Assembly: GCA_051005695.1 (NCBI GenBank)
Contig: JBPCJC010000028.1
Location: forward strand, 16,281 to 80,280
Source of the DNA: JACCTI01 sp051005695
Lineage (GTDB): Bacteria > Verrucomicrobiota > Verrucomicrobiia > Chthoniobacterales > UBA10450
DNA length: 64,000 nucleotides
Direction of reading: 5' to 3'
Shown piece after piece: positions 51,664 through 63,959 of the stretch. Numbering within the stretch: position 1 is the first letter of the stretch; every line of letters starts with the position of its first letter. The notes below the pieces were generated by a model that had not been told where the DNA came from, ran no database searches, and saw nothing but the letters and a program-made list of their open reading frames with translations. A program made the position numbers and the translations under genes.

Positions 51664-51762
51664 AGTAAGTGCGTTGATCTGATCCGCGCGTCTGCGACGC
51701 TCGCTCAGAGTGGCCGGCTGGTCGGTAGCAGGCAGCTCTCTCCACCCGCAAAAAACAGTTCC

Positions 51763-54700
51763 ATGGCGCTACACTTTTCCAGTCCATCGCGAGTCACACG
51801 GTTCACCTCCGCGTTCCTGACGGTGGCCATCGTGGCAATGCCGTTCCGGCACGTTTACGCCGGCGACATTCTGCGCGGCGGCGGAGTTGCGGGACCGGCG
51901 CGCCAGCCGGGAGTTCCCAGCGCCGGGAGCGAAGTGAAAACCGAAGCCGGCGCGATCGGCCGCGATTCGCTCGCGCGGACAACCCAGGCGATCCAGGCGG
52001 TGAAGGCGATGCAGGAAGCGGCGCGGGCCGCGGCCATCAGTGGCCCAAACAATCTCGGGATAAATCCGCGCCAGCCGAGTGTGCAATTGCCTAACGTGCC
52101 GAATGGCCTAACGAGTGGTGGATTGCAGGTGGCGCCGGGCAACGACTCCAGCTTGTGGCAAGGCGTAAACCTTCCGACGCAAATCATCGGGAACGGCAAC
52201 ACCAGCGTCACGATCACGCAAAACAAGCAGCAGGCGTTGCTTAATTGGCAGACCTTCAACGTCGGCAAGCAAACCAAGGTCACCTTCGATCAAACCGCCG
52301 GCGGCGAGAATGCCAGGCAATGGATCGCGTTCAACAAAATCAGCGATCCAACCGGCGTGCCCTCGCAAATCCTCGGGGCGATCGAAGCCATCGGCCAAGT
52401 CTACCTGCTCAATCAAAACGGCATCATCTTCGGCGGTTCGTCGCAGATCAACCTGCACACGCTGGTCGCCTCATCTTTGCCGATCAACGACAACCTGGTC
52501 AGTCGCGGCCTGCTGAATAATCCCGATCTGCAGTTCCTTTTCTCGTCGAGGGAGATCCCGGTTTTGCCGAATGGCGGCACCATGCCGGCCTTCACGCCGC
52601 CCGCGCCGCCGAACACCGCTGATGGGAAAATCGGCGCGGTCGTGGTGCAGCCCGGCGCCCAACTCACGAGCCCGACGACTGCGGATCATGTCGGCGGTCG
52701 GATTGCTTTGATCGGTCCGGAAGTGAATAACGGCGGCACGATCTCGACGCCCGATGGGCAGACGATTCTCGCCGCGGGCGAACAGGTCGCGCTGACTGCG
52801 CACCCGAGCAGCGATCCGAGCTTGCGCGGCTTGGATGTTTTCATCGGCCAAGTTGATGCCGGTCGCGGCCTCGCGACAAATTCCGGTTTGATCGAAGCCC
52901 CGCGCGCCGATGTCACGATCGCCGGCCAATCGGTCGAACAACGCGGCGCGATCGACAGTTCGACTTCGGTGTCGCTGAATGGCCGGATCGATTTGCTGGC
53001 AAATTACGACGCGATCCAGCTGGTCGATCCGAGTCGCAACGTCAGCCTGAGCCCGACGGCGTCCGGCTTGGTCTCGTTAGGCGCCAACAGTGTCACGCAA
53101 GTGTTGCCGGAGTTGGAAAGCACGGAACGCGTGGTCGGCACACAGCTCGCGTTGCGGTCACAAATTAATCTGCAAGGTCTCGCGCTTCACCTCGAAAACA
53201 ACGCCACGATCCTCGCACCGAGCGCGAAAGTTTCGCTGGCCGCGGGAAGCTGGCTGGCGTCGCCGCCGGGCTACAGTTTCGTTTTTGACGCCGGCCAGGT
53301 TTATCTCGACGCCGGCGCGACCATCGACGTCTCCGGTTCCGCAAACGTCGAAGCATCGGTCACGGAGAACATCGTCGATGCGCAATTGCGCGGCGCGGAG
53401 CTGGCGAATTTTCCATTGCAACGCAACGGCCCGTTGCGCGGACAGACCATCCACGTCGATATCCGCGACACCGGCACCTACAACGGCCAGACTTGGATCG
53501 GCACCCCTCTGGCCGACGTTTCCGGTTACGTGAATTTAGTACAACGAACCGTCGGCGAACTCACGACCGCGGGCGGCACGGTTTCAATCAACGCCGGCAA
53601 CTCCGTTGTCCTCCAAACCGGCTCTGGCATCGACGTTTCCGGCGGTTCGATCGCGTATCAAGGCGCGTTCGTGCAGACGACGAAAGTCATTTCCGGGAGC
53701 AACATCTTCGACATTTCGCAGGCGACGCCGGACCGCATTTACACCGGGATCTATAACGGCTCGACCACCGTCCATCCGAAATGGGGGATCACGGAAACGA
53801 ACAGCAGCGGGATCATCAACGGCGGACAATTCGAGCCTGGCTACACCCAAGGCGCGAGCGGCGGCACGCTCTCGATCACCGCGCCGAGCATGGCTCTCGA
53901 TGGAGCGCTCGTCGGCCACACGGCGTCCGGTTCGCATCAACGCACTGCGCCGCCGGTCGCAAGCACGCTCGCCCTGGCGTTCCAAGCCCAGAGTACCGGC
54001 GCGCCGCCGTTCATTCCGATCTCACCGACGCCGCCGCAGATTATTTTTCAATCCGGCCGCACGTTCGTGGCCGCGGATCCGTTCGCGCTCGACGCTTCCG
54101 GCAATCCGCAATCATTGCGCGCCGATCGTCTCGCGCAGGTGATTCTTTCGCCCGATCTGCTCACAACGGGCGGCTTCGGGAACCTGAAGATCGATAACAG
54201 CGACGGCGATATCAGTGTTCCGGCAAATGTCGGCCTAACGAGTTCTCCAGGCGGCTCGATCGCCTTCACCGGCGCGAATATCGATCTGCGAGGCTCGATC
54301 GTCGCTCCGGGCGGAACGCTCTCGTTGACCGCGCTGGATGTTTCCCCAACTGTCCTCTTCGGGCTCGATCAAATGCCGGTGACACCGCCGCCGGATCCGA
54401 CGCGAGGCCACTTCTCGTTAGGCAACACGGCCAGCTTGAGCACCGCAGGATTGATCACCGATCAACGCCAGCCATCGGATGCTTCGAATCTCCGGCCCTT
54501 CGCGCAAAACGGCGGCGCGATCACGATCGCGGGATTCGATGTGAATCTCGCGCGCGGCAGCGCACTCGATGTTTCCGGCGGCGCGATTGTCAGCGCGATC
54601 GGCACGACGACCTACGGAAACGGCGGCGCGATCACGATCAAAGGCGGGCAGGATCCGAGTTTGCCCTCGCTCATTGGCGGCTCGTTAGACCTGGGGAGCA

Positions 54701-57700
54701 CCTTGCTCGGTTATTCCGGCACTCGCGGCGGTTCGCTCAGCATTTTGGCGCCGTTGATTCGCATCGGCGCGACGACTGAATCCCGCGCGCTCAATTTGCA
54801 GCCAGCCTTTTTCAGCACTGGCGGCTTCAACAGCTTCGCGCTTTCCGCCATCGGCCAGGCCACGACAACGCCCGGTCAATACGTCCCCGCGATCGTCATC
54901 GCCCCGCAAATCACGATCGCACCGGTCGTAGAAAATTTTCTGGTTAACCTCGATCGCAAAGACCTGGTCACACTCGATCGCATCGTTCGGCCGCTCGGAG
55001 TGCGTGGCCCGATCAATCTTTCCTTCGATGCCACTGGCGCGGTCGAACTCACGCTGACTGTCGGTCTGCCGCTCGTCCGCGGCGATCTCGTCATGGGCGA
55101 AGGCGCGCTCATTCGGACCGATCCCAGCGGAAGTGTTTCGCTTCGCGGACAAACCGCCGCGATCCTCGGTTCCGTCATTGCGCCCGGCGGCAATATCACC
55201 ATCGCCGGCGGCGGCAACTCCGCGAATATCTTCCCCGATTCCGCGCGCCCGCTCCCGACCGTCGATCTCGGCCCGCGCAGTTTGTTCTCCGTCGCCGGCA
55301 CGACTGTACTCACGCCGAACTCGTTAGGCTTTCGTACCGGCAGGGTGCTCGCCGGAGGCAACATCATCGTCGGCGGCAACATCGCGGCCGAGCGCGGCTC
55401 GGTGCTCGATGTCTCCGGCGCGGCCGGCGTGCTCGATCTCGCTCCTGGTTTTTCCGGAACGAACACGGCGATTGCGCCGGGCGACGCGCCGCTCATTCCG
55501 ACACGCGTCGAGAGCAACGCCGGCACGATCACCTTCAATAGCAGCCAGGAACTTTTCCTCGATTCGACTTTGATCGCTCAACCTGGCGGCCCTTCGGCCA
55601 ATGGCGGAAGCGTGGTCGTCAATTCGGATCGCTTCACCGCGCCGGGCACGAGTGTTCCGCTGACGCCGCTGACTACGACACTGTTCGTTAGGCAAAACGG
55701 CCCCACGATTCCGCAGGAATTCTATGGCGCGGGTGAAAACGCGATCGGCCATTTCATCACCGGCACGAGCACGAGCGGCGGCGCAAATGTGAGTGCGAAC
55801 AGCTTCGCTAACGGCATCGAATCGGTGACGCTGCGGACCGCTTCCGGCATCGGCGCGACGGAATTTGATGGGCCTGTTTCTCTCGCGGTCGGACGGCAAA
55901 TCGTCATCACCGGCGGCGCGATTTTTGCCGACGCGGACGTGTCCTTGAATGCGCCTTATGTAAAACTCGGCACCGATTTCCAAGCGCCGCTGCCGCCGGA
56001 TCAAATCGCGAATGCCTTCACTGTCAGCGGCCAGCCATTTTACTTTCCGGCGCAGTTCGGTCCGGGCACGTTCATCGCCAGCGGCAAACTGATCGACCTC
56101 GGGAATCTCTCCCTGCAACACATCGGCTCGAGCAACTTCATCGCGACCAATGGCGACATTCGCGGCGACGGCACGCTCAACGCCGCGGGCGCGATCAACC
56201 TCACCGCCGGCCAAATTTATCCGACGACCGGTGTGCGTTTTACCATCGCGGCCGACGATTATCAGGCGAGCGGTTTCACTTTGCCCGGTCTGATCACGAT
56301 CGCGCAATCGGCCACACGCCGGACGCCGTTGTCAGCCGGTGGCGAGTTGAATATTTTCGCGTCGATCATCCGGCAGGACGGAACGCTGCGCGCGCCCATC
56401 GGCACGATCAATCTCGGCGTGATCGACTCGCCGCGATTGAATCCAATTTCGAATGCGCCCTTCGCCGCCACGCGACAACTCACGCTCGGCGGCAGCAGCG
56501 TCCATTCAGTTTCAGCCGATGGCCTAACGATACCTTACGGCGTCAATCAAAACGGCACCGCCTGGATCGATCCCGCGGGCGTGGACATCACGGTTAGCGG
56601 CGTGCCCGGGAAGTCGATCAAGGTCGCGGCCGCGAATGTCGCCGATGTTTCCGGTTCGACGATCGATCTCTGCGGCGGCGGCGATCTGCTCGCGTACCGC
56701 TTCGTTTCTGGCAACGGCGGCACGCGTGATATCCTCGCGAGCAATTCCAGTTACGCGATCGTTCCCGGTTACGAGGCCGACTTCGCGCCGATCGATCCCG
56801 GTTACGCGAACAGCACACTGTCGGTCGCCGATCGCGTCTCGCTCAGCGCCAGCGATGCTTTGCCCGCCGGCGTTTATACTTTGTTGCCCGCGCGTTACGC
56901 ACTGCTGCCTGGCGCGGTCTTGCTCACGCCGAAAAGCGGCGCGCCAAATGGTCCGAGCACGCAAGTCGCGGATGGTAGCAGCGTCGTCTCGGGTTATCGC
57001 TTCAACGATCTGAATTCCGCGCGCACTGGTCAGCCGCTGAATTCGCTTTTCGAAATCGCGCCCGCGGAAGTGCTGAAAGCGCGCGCGGAGTACGATCTCT
57101 TTTCCGCCAACACTTTCTTGCGCGCCGCCGCGCTTTCACATGCTGCGGTTCCGCCGCGTTTGCCGATCGACGCCGGCCGGCTCGTTTTAACTGCGAGCCA
57201 AACGCTGACTCGTCAAGGCGCGGTCCTCGCACAAGCGCCGACCGGCGGCCGCGGCGGGGTCGTCGATATCAGTAGTCCCGCCGACATTTTAATCGGGCCC
57301 GCGGGCGGAACAGCGCCGGAGGGAATGTTATTCCTCGATGCCGCGCAGCTCAGTTCCTTCGGGGCGGAAAGCCTACTCATCGGCGGCCTGCGTTCCGACA
57401 CCAAAGACGGGACGATGGTGGCGGTGACGACGGACAACGTAACCGTCGATAACAGCGGCTCCAGCCTAACGAGTCCTGAATTGATCCTGGTCGCGCACAA
57501 AAATCTGACCATCGCGCCCGACGCGCAGATCGAACAGCGTGGTACACTCGCCGGTTCCGCGGAAACGTTGCTCCTTGGAAACGAACAAATCGCCGGCCGT
57601 GGTGACGGCGTCCTCCTTCGCCTAACGAGTGATTCGACAGCGAGAATTGTGCGCACGGGTGTCGATTCTTCCACCGTGCCGACGATGGTCATTGGCGCGG

Positions 57701-60700
57701 GTGCGCGTCTCGTGGGCGCGAGCCTGACTCTCGATTCCACCTATGCCACGCGACTCGATCCCGCGGCCACGCTCAGCGCTCCGGCGATCGCGCTGAACAG
57801 CGGCCAGATCACGCTGCGCCTCGCGAATTCGGGCGCGATCCGCGCCACCGCCGGCTTGGTTCTTTCCGACGCGACCCTGCAAAACCTCACCGGCCTGCAA
57901 TCGCTTTCGCTCCTGAGCTATTCGTCGCTCGATATTTTCGGGACGGGGCAGGTCGGATCGTCTTCGGTCGAAATGCTCGCCTTACACGCGGGCGAGATTC
58001 GCGGTTTCGATAACCAAGGTGGCGCGGTCGTTTTCGCGGCGACAAATATTCTGCTCGATAACAGTCCGAAGGGCAGCGCAGCCGCCGTCTTCGGCGGTGG
58101 TCTGGGGACGTTGCAATTCAACGCCGAGAACATCTCGTTAGGCAAAAACCAAACGCACATCGACCAGTTCTCCAACGTGATCTTGAATGCTTCCGGCGCG
58201 ATCGTGGCGCGGGATGCGGGCGGGTTATCGACCGCCGGGAACCTGACCCTGCGCACTGCCTTGCTCACAGGCGCGGCTGGCTCCGAGGAGACACTTTCCT
58301 CCACGGGCGCGCTCACCGTCGAGGCATCCGGGATTTCGCCGGCGTCTTCGTTTGCCAGTGGGCTCGGCGCGCGTCTGAATTTAGAAGGATCGCGCATCGC
58401 GCAGAATAGCGCGATCGTTTTGCCGAGCGGCGCGGTGACGCTGCACGCCACGCTTGGCGATGTCTCGTTAGGCGGAACGATCGATGTCGCGGGAATCGCG
58501 CAAAACTTTTTCGATCTGACGAAATACACCAGCGGCGGCGAGGTCACGCTCACTTCCGATCGCGGTAACGTCAGTTTGCTCACGGGGAGCAGCGTGAAAC
58601 TCGGCGCGGCTTCTGGTGGTGGCGATGCGGGCCGGCTGTCGATCAATCTTCCAGCGGGCGGTTTCACTCTCGCGGGCACGCTTTCCGGAGCGGGCGGCGC
58701 CGGCGGAACGAACGCTTCGTTCTCGCTCGATGTCGGGCAGCTCAGCAAGTTGGGCGCGCTCAACCAGATCCTCGATGCGGCCTCGTTCAACAAAGCGCGC
58801 GTCTTCCGCGTGCGGACCGGCGACGTGCTGGTGGATGGCCTAGCGACGACACGACTCTTTGATCTTTCCGCGGATGAAGGTTCGATCAATGTCACCGGCA
58901 CGATCGATTCTTCCGGTGCAACGGGCGGGACGATTGCCTTGCGCGCGGCCGAGAGTTTGACGCTGGCGGCCGGTTCGCGCTTGAGCGTGGCGGCACAGAA
59001 TTTCGATGCGGCTGGCAAAGGCGGCTCCATTTCGCTCGAGGCCGGCTCGGAGACGAACGGGAACGTCAGCAACACCGCTTCACTTAATCTTGCGACCGGC
59101 TCGACGATCGATCTCTCGGTGGCCGCAAACGCCACCGCCAGCCTTGGTCTTGGCCAGTTGACCGGCACGCTTCATTTACGCGCGCCGCAAACTACCGCCG
59201 GCGATGATCTGCAGATCGCTCCGATTAACAGCAATGTCATCGGCGCCTCCAGCATCGTGGTCGAAGGCTATCACCTCTTTGATTTAACCGGCACGGACGG
59301 CAGCCTAACGAGTGCAGTCCAGGAAGCGGTGCGAACGAATGGCGAAACCTTCGGCGCTGCGGACTCGGCGATTCGTGCGCGTTTGCTGGCAAACAATTCC
59401 GCGCTTTCGCCCCTAACGGTGATCGCGCCCGGCGCGGAGATCATCGATCGCTCCGGCGACCTTTCGTTAGGCAGCGCGCACTCCGATTCTTCAAGTGACT
59501 GGGATCTCTCGATCGAGTTTTCGCTTCGGACCAAACGGCGCGCCTGGCGTGCTGACACTCCGCGCTGCAGGCAATATCGCTTTCTACAACGCGCTTAGCG
59601 ACGGCTTCACTTCGAGCGCTTACGACGCCGAGCTGCTCGCGCACAATTCCGCGCTCCCGGCCAACGTCCAGTCGTGGTCGTATCACATCGCATCCGGCGC
59701 AGATTTTGGCGCGGCGGATATCCATCGCGTGCAAATGCTCGCGTCGCTCGGCACCGCTGCGGGTTCGGTGCAGATCGGAAAGGATTACGGCATCAATGTT
59801 TTTGGCACGCCGGGTCCGAACGCGAGAACGGCGAATGCGGTCGCGGGTCGTTATCAAGTCATTCGCACGGGCACGGGCGGGATCGATATCGCCGCGGCGC
59901 GCGACGTGCAGTTACTCAATCAATTCGCCACCATCTTCACCGCGGGCACGCGGGTGGACGATCCGCCGATGGGCGGGATATTCGACGTTCCGATACCGGA
60001 TCCAAACGGACAGCAACCGAGCGGCGTTCTCGGTGTGGCTCAACAGCAAAGCCCGGGCTATGCGGCGCAGTACAGTTACGCGGGCGGCAATGTCTCGATC
60101 GCCGCACAGAATGACATTACGCATTTGACCCGCGCGAGCGATGGCTCGCTGATCGCGGATTCTTCGCGCGAATTGCCTAACAACTGGTTATATCGGCGCG
60201 GCTTCGTCGATCCGACAACCGGCCAGTTCGGCGCGGTCACCCGCAGCGCGCATGACGACATTGGCTCAACCACCTGGTGGATCGATTTCAGCAATTTCTT
60301 CGAAGGTGTGGGCACGCTCGGCGGCGGCAACATTGAGCTCACCGCGGGAAACAACATCCGCAACGTGGACGCGGTCGCGCCGACAAACGCGCGCATGCCG
60401 AAAGGCACTCCGAATGCCGCGGGTTTCGTCGAGTTAGGCGGCGGCGATATCACGGCGCGCGCAGGCCACGATCTCGATGCCGGCGTTTACTATGTTGAGC
60501 GCGGACGTGGAATTTTGAGCGCCGGCGGCAGCATTCACACGAACGGCACGCGTTCGCCATCGAGCGGAATAATCACAAATCCACCGGAGATTTACGCGCC
60601 TGAAACTTGGCTGCCGACGACCCTCTTTCTTGGCAAAGGCGCGTTTGACGTTAGCGCGCGCGGCGATCTCGAGATTGGTCCGACGGCGAATCCCTTCCTC

Positions 60701-62975
60701 CTGCCGCAAGGGGTGAACAATACTTTTTGGTACAAGACTTACTTCTCGACCTACGCGCCAGAGAGCGCGGTGCATTTAGCGTCGCTCACCGGTGACGTGA
60801 CGCTGCGGGAAAGCGCGACTTTGCCGAACGGCGAGGCAGGAGCGGCGACGCCTTTATTACTCGCATGGCTCGATCGCGTTTCGCGCCTCGTGACTACAGC
60901 TGGCGCGCAAAGCGTTTCCTATTTCCAGCCGTGGCTACGGCTGGCGGAAAGCCGAGTCGATCCATTTGAAAGGATAACGACAGTGGCCGCACCGACCCTG
61001 CAGGCGACCTCGTTCTCCGGCGATCTCAATTTAGTTGGAGGCATCAATCTTTTCCCCTCGCCGAGCGGGACGATCGACCTGGCTGCAAGCGGCGCGATCA
61101 ACGGCGTGCAACGCAATGGTCTCGCGCTGATCAACGGCATCTCGTTTGCGACATTCGGCGCGAGCCAAATCAATCTCTCGGACGCCGATCCGGCGCGGAT
61201 TCCATCAATCACGAGCCCGTTCGCATTTCGGAGCACGTTGGCGAACCCGAACAACGCTGCGCAAAACCAAATCGTCGATCTCAATTTCCTCACGCCGATC
61301 AGCAGTAGCTTCAATGAAACCGGCTCGACCACCGGGACCGCCGGCGTTTTGCAGACCGCAGACGCTGCACGCCGCCGGTCTGTTGCACTTGAACGATCCG
61401 ACGCCGGTTCACGTTTACGCCGCCTCGGGCGATGTCTCCGGATTGACACTTTTCGCAGGCAAACCGCTGCGTTTGATTTCGGGCGGCGATGTCACCGACA
61501 TCGCGCTCTACATTCAGAACAATCATGCGGACGACATTTCGTTGATCGCGGCCGGTCGCGATTTCGTGCCCTACGATCCGAACTCGCCGCTGCGAGTGAG
61601 CGCGCGCACGCCGGGGAATATTCTCAATCTCGACGCGCAGCCGGCGGCCGGTGATGTGCAAATTAACGGACCGGGAACGCTGGAGATCCTGGCGGGCCGC
61701 GACTTCGATCTCGGGGTCGCTCCGAGTAACGCCGACCGCACGGCGCTCGGCGTCACCAGCATTGGCAACGCGCGCAATCCCTTTCTGCCCTTCGCGGGCG
61801 CGGACATTATCGGCGGCGCGGGCATCGGTGCTTCCTCCGGCCTGGACGGGAGCCAAATTCACTTTGCCGATTTCACAGCGAAGTTTCTCGATCCCGCGAG
61901 CGGCGGCGCCACCGCTGCGCGCTATCTCCCCGCGCTCGTCTCGCTCCTTGGCCTAACGAATCCAAATCCGGGGCAGGTCTGGGATGCTTTCCAGCAATTG
62001 CCGGCCGAGCAACAGGACGATCTTGCGCTGCAGATCTTCTACCTCGTCCTGCGCGACGCCGGCCGCGACCGGAATAATCCGGACAGCCCAGGCTTCAGAA
62101 ATTATGACGCCGCGAATGCCGCCATCGCCGCGCTCTTTCCGGGAGACAAATGGCGCGGCAATATCTCGCTCACCTCGCGCGAGATCAAAACGGCCAACGG
62201 CGGCGACATCGGCCTTTTCGCGCCCGGTGGCCAGCTCGTGGTCGGCTTCGATGTGACCGGCACACAGCCGCTCGATCAGGGCATTCTCACGGAACACGGC
62301 GGGAACATTTCCATCTACACGCAGCAAAGCGTCGTCGTCGGCACCTCGCGTATCTTTACTTTGCGCGGCGGCAACGAACTCATCTTTTCGCGGCTCGGCG
62401 ATATCGCAGCCGGCGCTTCCTCGAAGACGGTGCAGTCGGCGCCGCCGACGCGCGTCCTGATTGATCCGCAAAGCGGCGATATCCAGACCGATCTTGCCGG
62501 CCTGGCCACCGGCGGCGGCATCGGCGTGCTTAACACTGTGGTCGGCGTGCCGCCCGGCGATGTCGATTTGATTGCGCCGGCGGGGACGGTGGATGCGGGC
62601 GACGCGGGGATTCGCGTAGCCGGCAACTTGAACATCGCAGCGGTGCAGGTTTTGAATGCCGGCAATATCGCGACTGGTGGGGCTAGCGTCGGCACCCCGG
62701 TGGTGGCCGCGCCGAATCTCGGCGGTCTGACCGCAGCCTCGAACGCGGTCGGCGCGCAAAACGCGACCGCGGCTGAGACCGCGCCGCGTTCGACCACGGA
62801 AGCCGCGCAAACGTTACCCTCGATCATCACTGTCGAGGTTCTCGGTTACGGCGGCGGCGAAGGCGACCCGGGCAATTCCGACGACGATGAAGAAAAGAAG
62901 CGGCGCCGTCAGGAAAAGGAAAAAGCACCGCAAGGCGCGAAACGGCCCGCGCAGAAAGCAGTCGCGGCGCTGTAG
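51763..62975 (+). CDS. Giant two-partner-secretion exoprotein TpsA (filamentous haemagglutinin-like), two frameshifts
   Basis: About 3,737 codons from the ATG at 51763 if two shifts are bridged. Signal peptide (SAFLTVAIVAMPFRHVYAG), then the TPS/haemagglutination-activity domain with INQNGIIFGG-type motif (YLLNQNGIIFGGSSQINLHTLVAS). The rest is beta-helix repeats rich in Gly, Ala, Ser and Thr with recurrent GNSVVLQTGSGIDVSGG-like coils, and an acidic/basic tail (DDDEEKKRRRQEKEK). Frameshift 1 is at 59515-59525, at a TTTT run: removing one T continues into FRFGPNGAPGVLTLR. Frameshift 2 is near 61355, before LHAAGLLHLNDP. Likely sequencing errors. Partner: TpsB at 40723. Confidence 0.88.
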
Positions 62976-62983
62976 CGCGGGAC

Positions 62984-63001
62984 TTGTTTCCCAGATGTCA
63001 C
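62984..63001 (+). promoter_or_regulatory. Weak Pho-box-like repeat upstream of Sel1 gene
   Basis: TTGTTTC-CCAG-ATGTCAC, 7-4-7, with only the second unit strong. It lies 35 bp before the Sel1 protein start. Confidence 0.35.
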
Positions 63002-63035
63002 GTGAGTTTCGCGGAGGTCCGGAAACATTCTGTAG

Positions 63036-63959
63036 ATGACAATGCACGTGAAGAAACGCGCGCTTCGCTTCGGAGCCACGCTACTTCTGGCTGGCGGCCT
63101 TTGGTGGAAGGTTGGTCAAGCCGATCAGGCCACCATCCAGCAGACCACCGCCGCTGCGGAGCACGGCGATGCCGAAGCGCAGTTCTCGTTAGGCCGAAAC
63201 TATTTCCGTGGGGAAGGTGTAGCCCAGGATGACACGAAGGCGCGCGCGCTCTTTCTCCGCGCGGCCGCGCAGGGTCACCCGAAGGCGGAGCACAATTTGG
63301 GTTTGATGTTTCTCGAGGGCAAAGGCGGGCCGAAGGACGAAGCCAAAGGAATCGAGTGGTTGTGGAAAGCCGCGGAGCAGGGCGCGGCGGTTTCCCAGGA
63401 TGCGCTGGGCAGCGCGCTGCGCGACGGCGACAAGCCGGTGCAGAACTTAACCGAGGCGGCTAAGTGGTTTCGCAAGGCGGCGGAGCAAGGTTATCTCGAC
63501 GCCGAGGTTCATCTAGGCAGGCTCTATTACTTTGGCGCGCAGGATTTCGCCCCTGATTACTCGGAAGCGGCCAAATGGTTGGGGAAGGCCGCGGGGGCCG
63601 GCCAGCCGTGGGCGCAGAACACTCTCGGGGTCATGTATGAAACCGGCCAGGGGGTGTCCGCCGAGCGCGCGAAAGCAGCAGAACTCTTTCGCAAAGCAGC
63701 TGAACAAAACGACGCCCGTGCGCAGGCGAACATTGGCCGTTGTTACATGACCGGGAGTGGCGTAACGACCGATGTCGTCCAGGCCTATCGCTGGCTAACG
63801 CTCGGCGCGCGGCAAGGAGATGATCGGGCCGCAAATTCATTGGCTGAATTGCGCAAAGGCTTAACGCCAGTGCAGATCGAGGAAGGCGACCGATTGGTCG
63901 CTGCCTTTCCTGCTCCCGATCCAGCGCAACCGACAAGCAGTAACCCCAAAAACAAGTAG
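63036..63959 (+). CDS. Sel1-repeat protein, exported or membrane-anchored
   Basis: 307 residues. N-terminal hydrophobic segment (FGATLLLAGGLWWKVG) and then six or so Sel1 repeats of about 36 residues (AEAQFSLGRNYFRGEGVAQDD, KARALFLRAAAQGHPKAEHNLGLMF, AKWFRKAAEQGYLDAEVHLGRLY in short conserved blocks). Such solenoids act in protein-protein contacts or envelope stress. Directly follows TpsA, and may belong with it. ATG at 63036 or 63042 possible. One motif copy at 63186. Confidence 0.85.
   Translation: MTMHVKKRALRFGATLLLAGGLWWKVGQADQATIQQTTAAAEHGDAEAQFSLGRNYFRGEGVAQDDTKARALFLRAAAQGHPKAEHNLGLMFLEGKGGPKDEAKGIEWLWKAAEQGAAVSQDALGSALRDGDKPVQNLTEAAKWFRKAAEQGYLDAEVHLGRLYYFGAQDFAPDYSEAAKWLGKAAGAGQPWAQNTLGVMYETGQGVSAERAKAAELFRKAAEQNDARAQANIGRCYMTGSGVTTDVVQAYRWLTLGARQGDDRAANSLAELRKGLTPVQIEEGDRLVAAFPAPDPAQPTSSNPKNK

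Larger units (their letters stand above)
1062..63193. repeat. Dispersed 9-bp motif family GCCTAACGA, 53 core copies
   Basis: Core CCTAACGA on the plus strand starts at 1062, 3341, 3789, 5337, 5999, 10468, 11596, 13156, 13651, 14447, 17012, 19262, 21799, 25135, 26538, 33436, 34474, 46735, 52107, 54234, 56523, 57465, 57621, 59304 and 61952. On the minus strand (TCGTTAGG) it starts at 1623, 4906, 5526, 6852, 7430, 11794, 14891, 16013, 17854, 19496, 21624, 27465, 28323, 29720, 29896, 30417, 43511, 46290, 50892, 51573, 53074, 54415, 55321, 55685, 58135, 58465, 59464 and 63186. G precedes it in 49 of 53, and 14 of the 25 plus-strand copies extend to GAGT. Near copies (CCTAACAA, TTGTTAGG, ACTAACGA, TCGTTAGA) add more than a dozen. 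Counted by eye. Confidence 0.88.

Noticed and set aside
57918..59168. 416-codon open frame antisense to TpsA
   Set aside because: The frame is explained by the repetitive GC-rich beta-helix coding sequence; its composition (Pro, Ala, Ser, Arg) is typical of a shadow frame.
59500..61400. Programmed frameshifting in TpsA
   Set aside because: No slippery heptamer or stable pseudoknot is evident, and the breaks are at places where one base change restores the frame, as expected for sequence errors.
1062..63193. The 9-mer as a Chi- or KOPS-type oriented site
   Set aside because: Orientation is nearly balanced (25 against 28), without local strand bias. Chi and KOPS sites are strongly skewed with replication direction.
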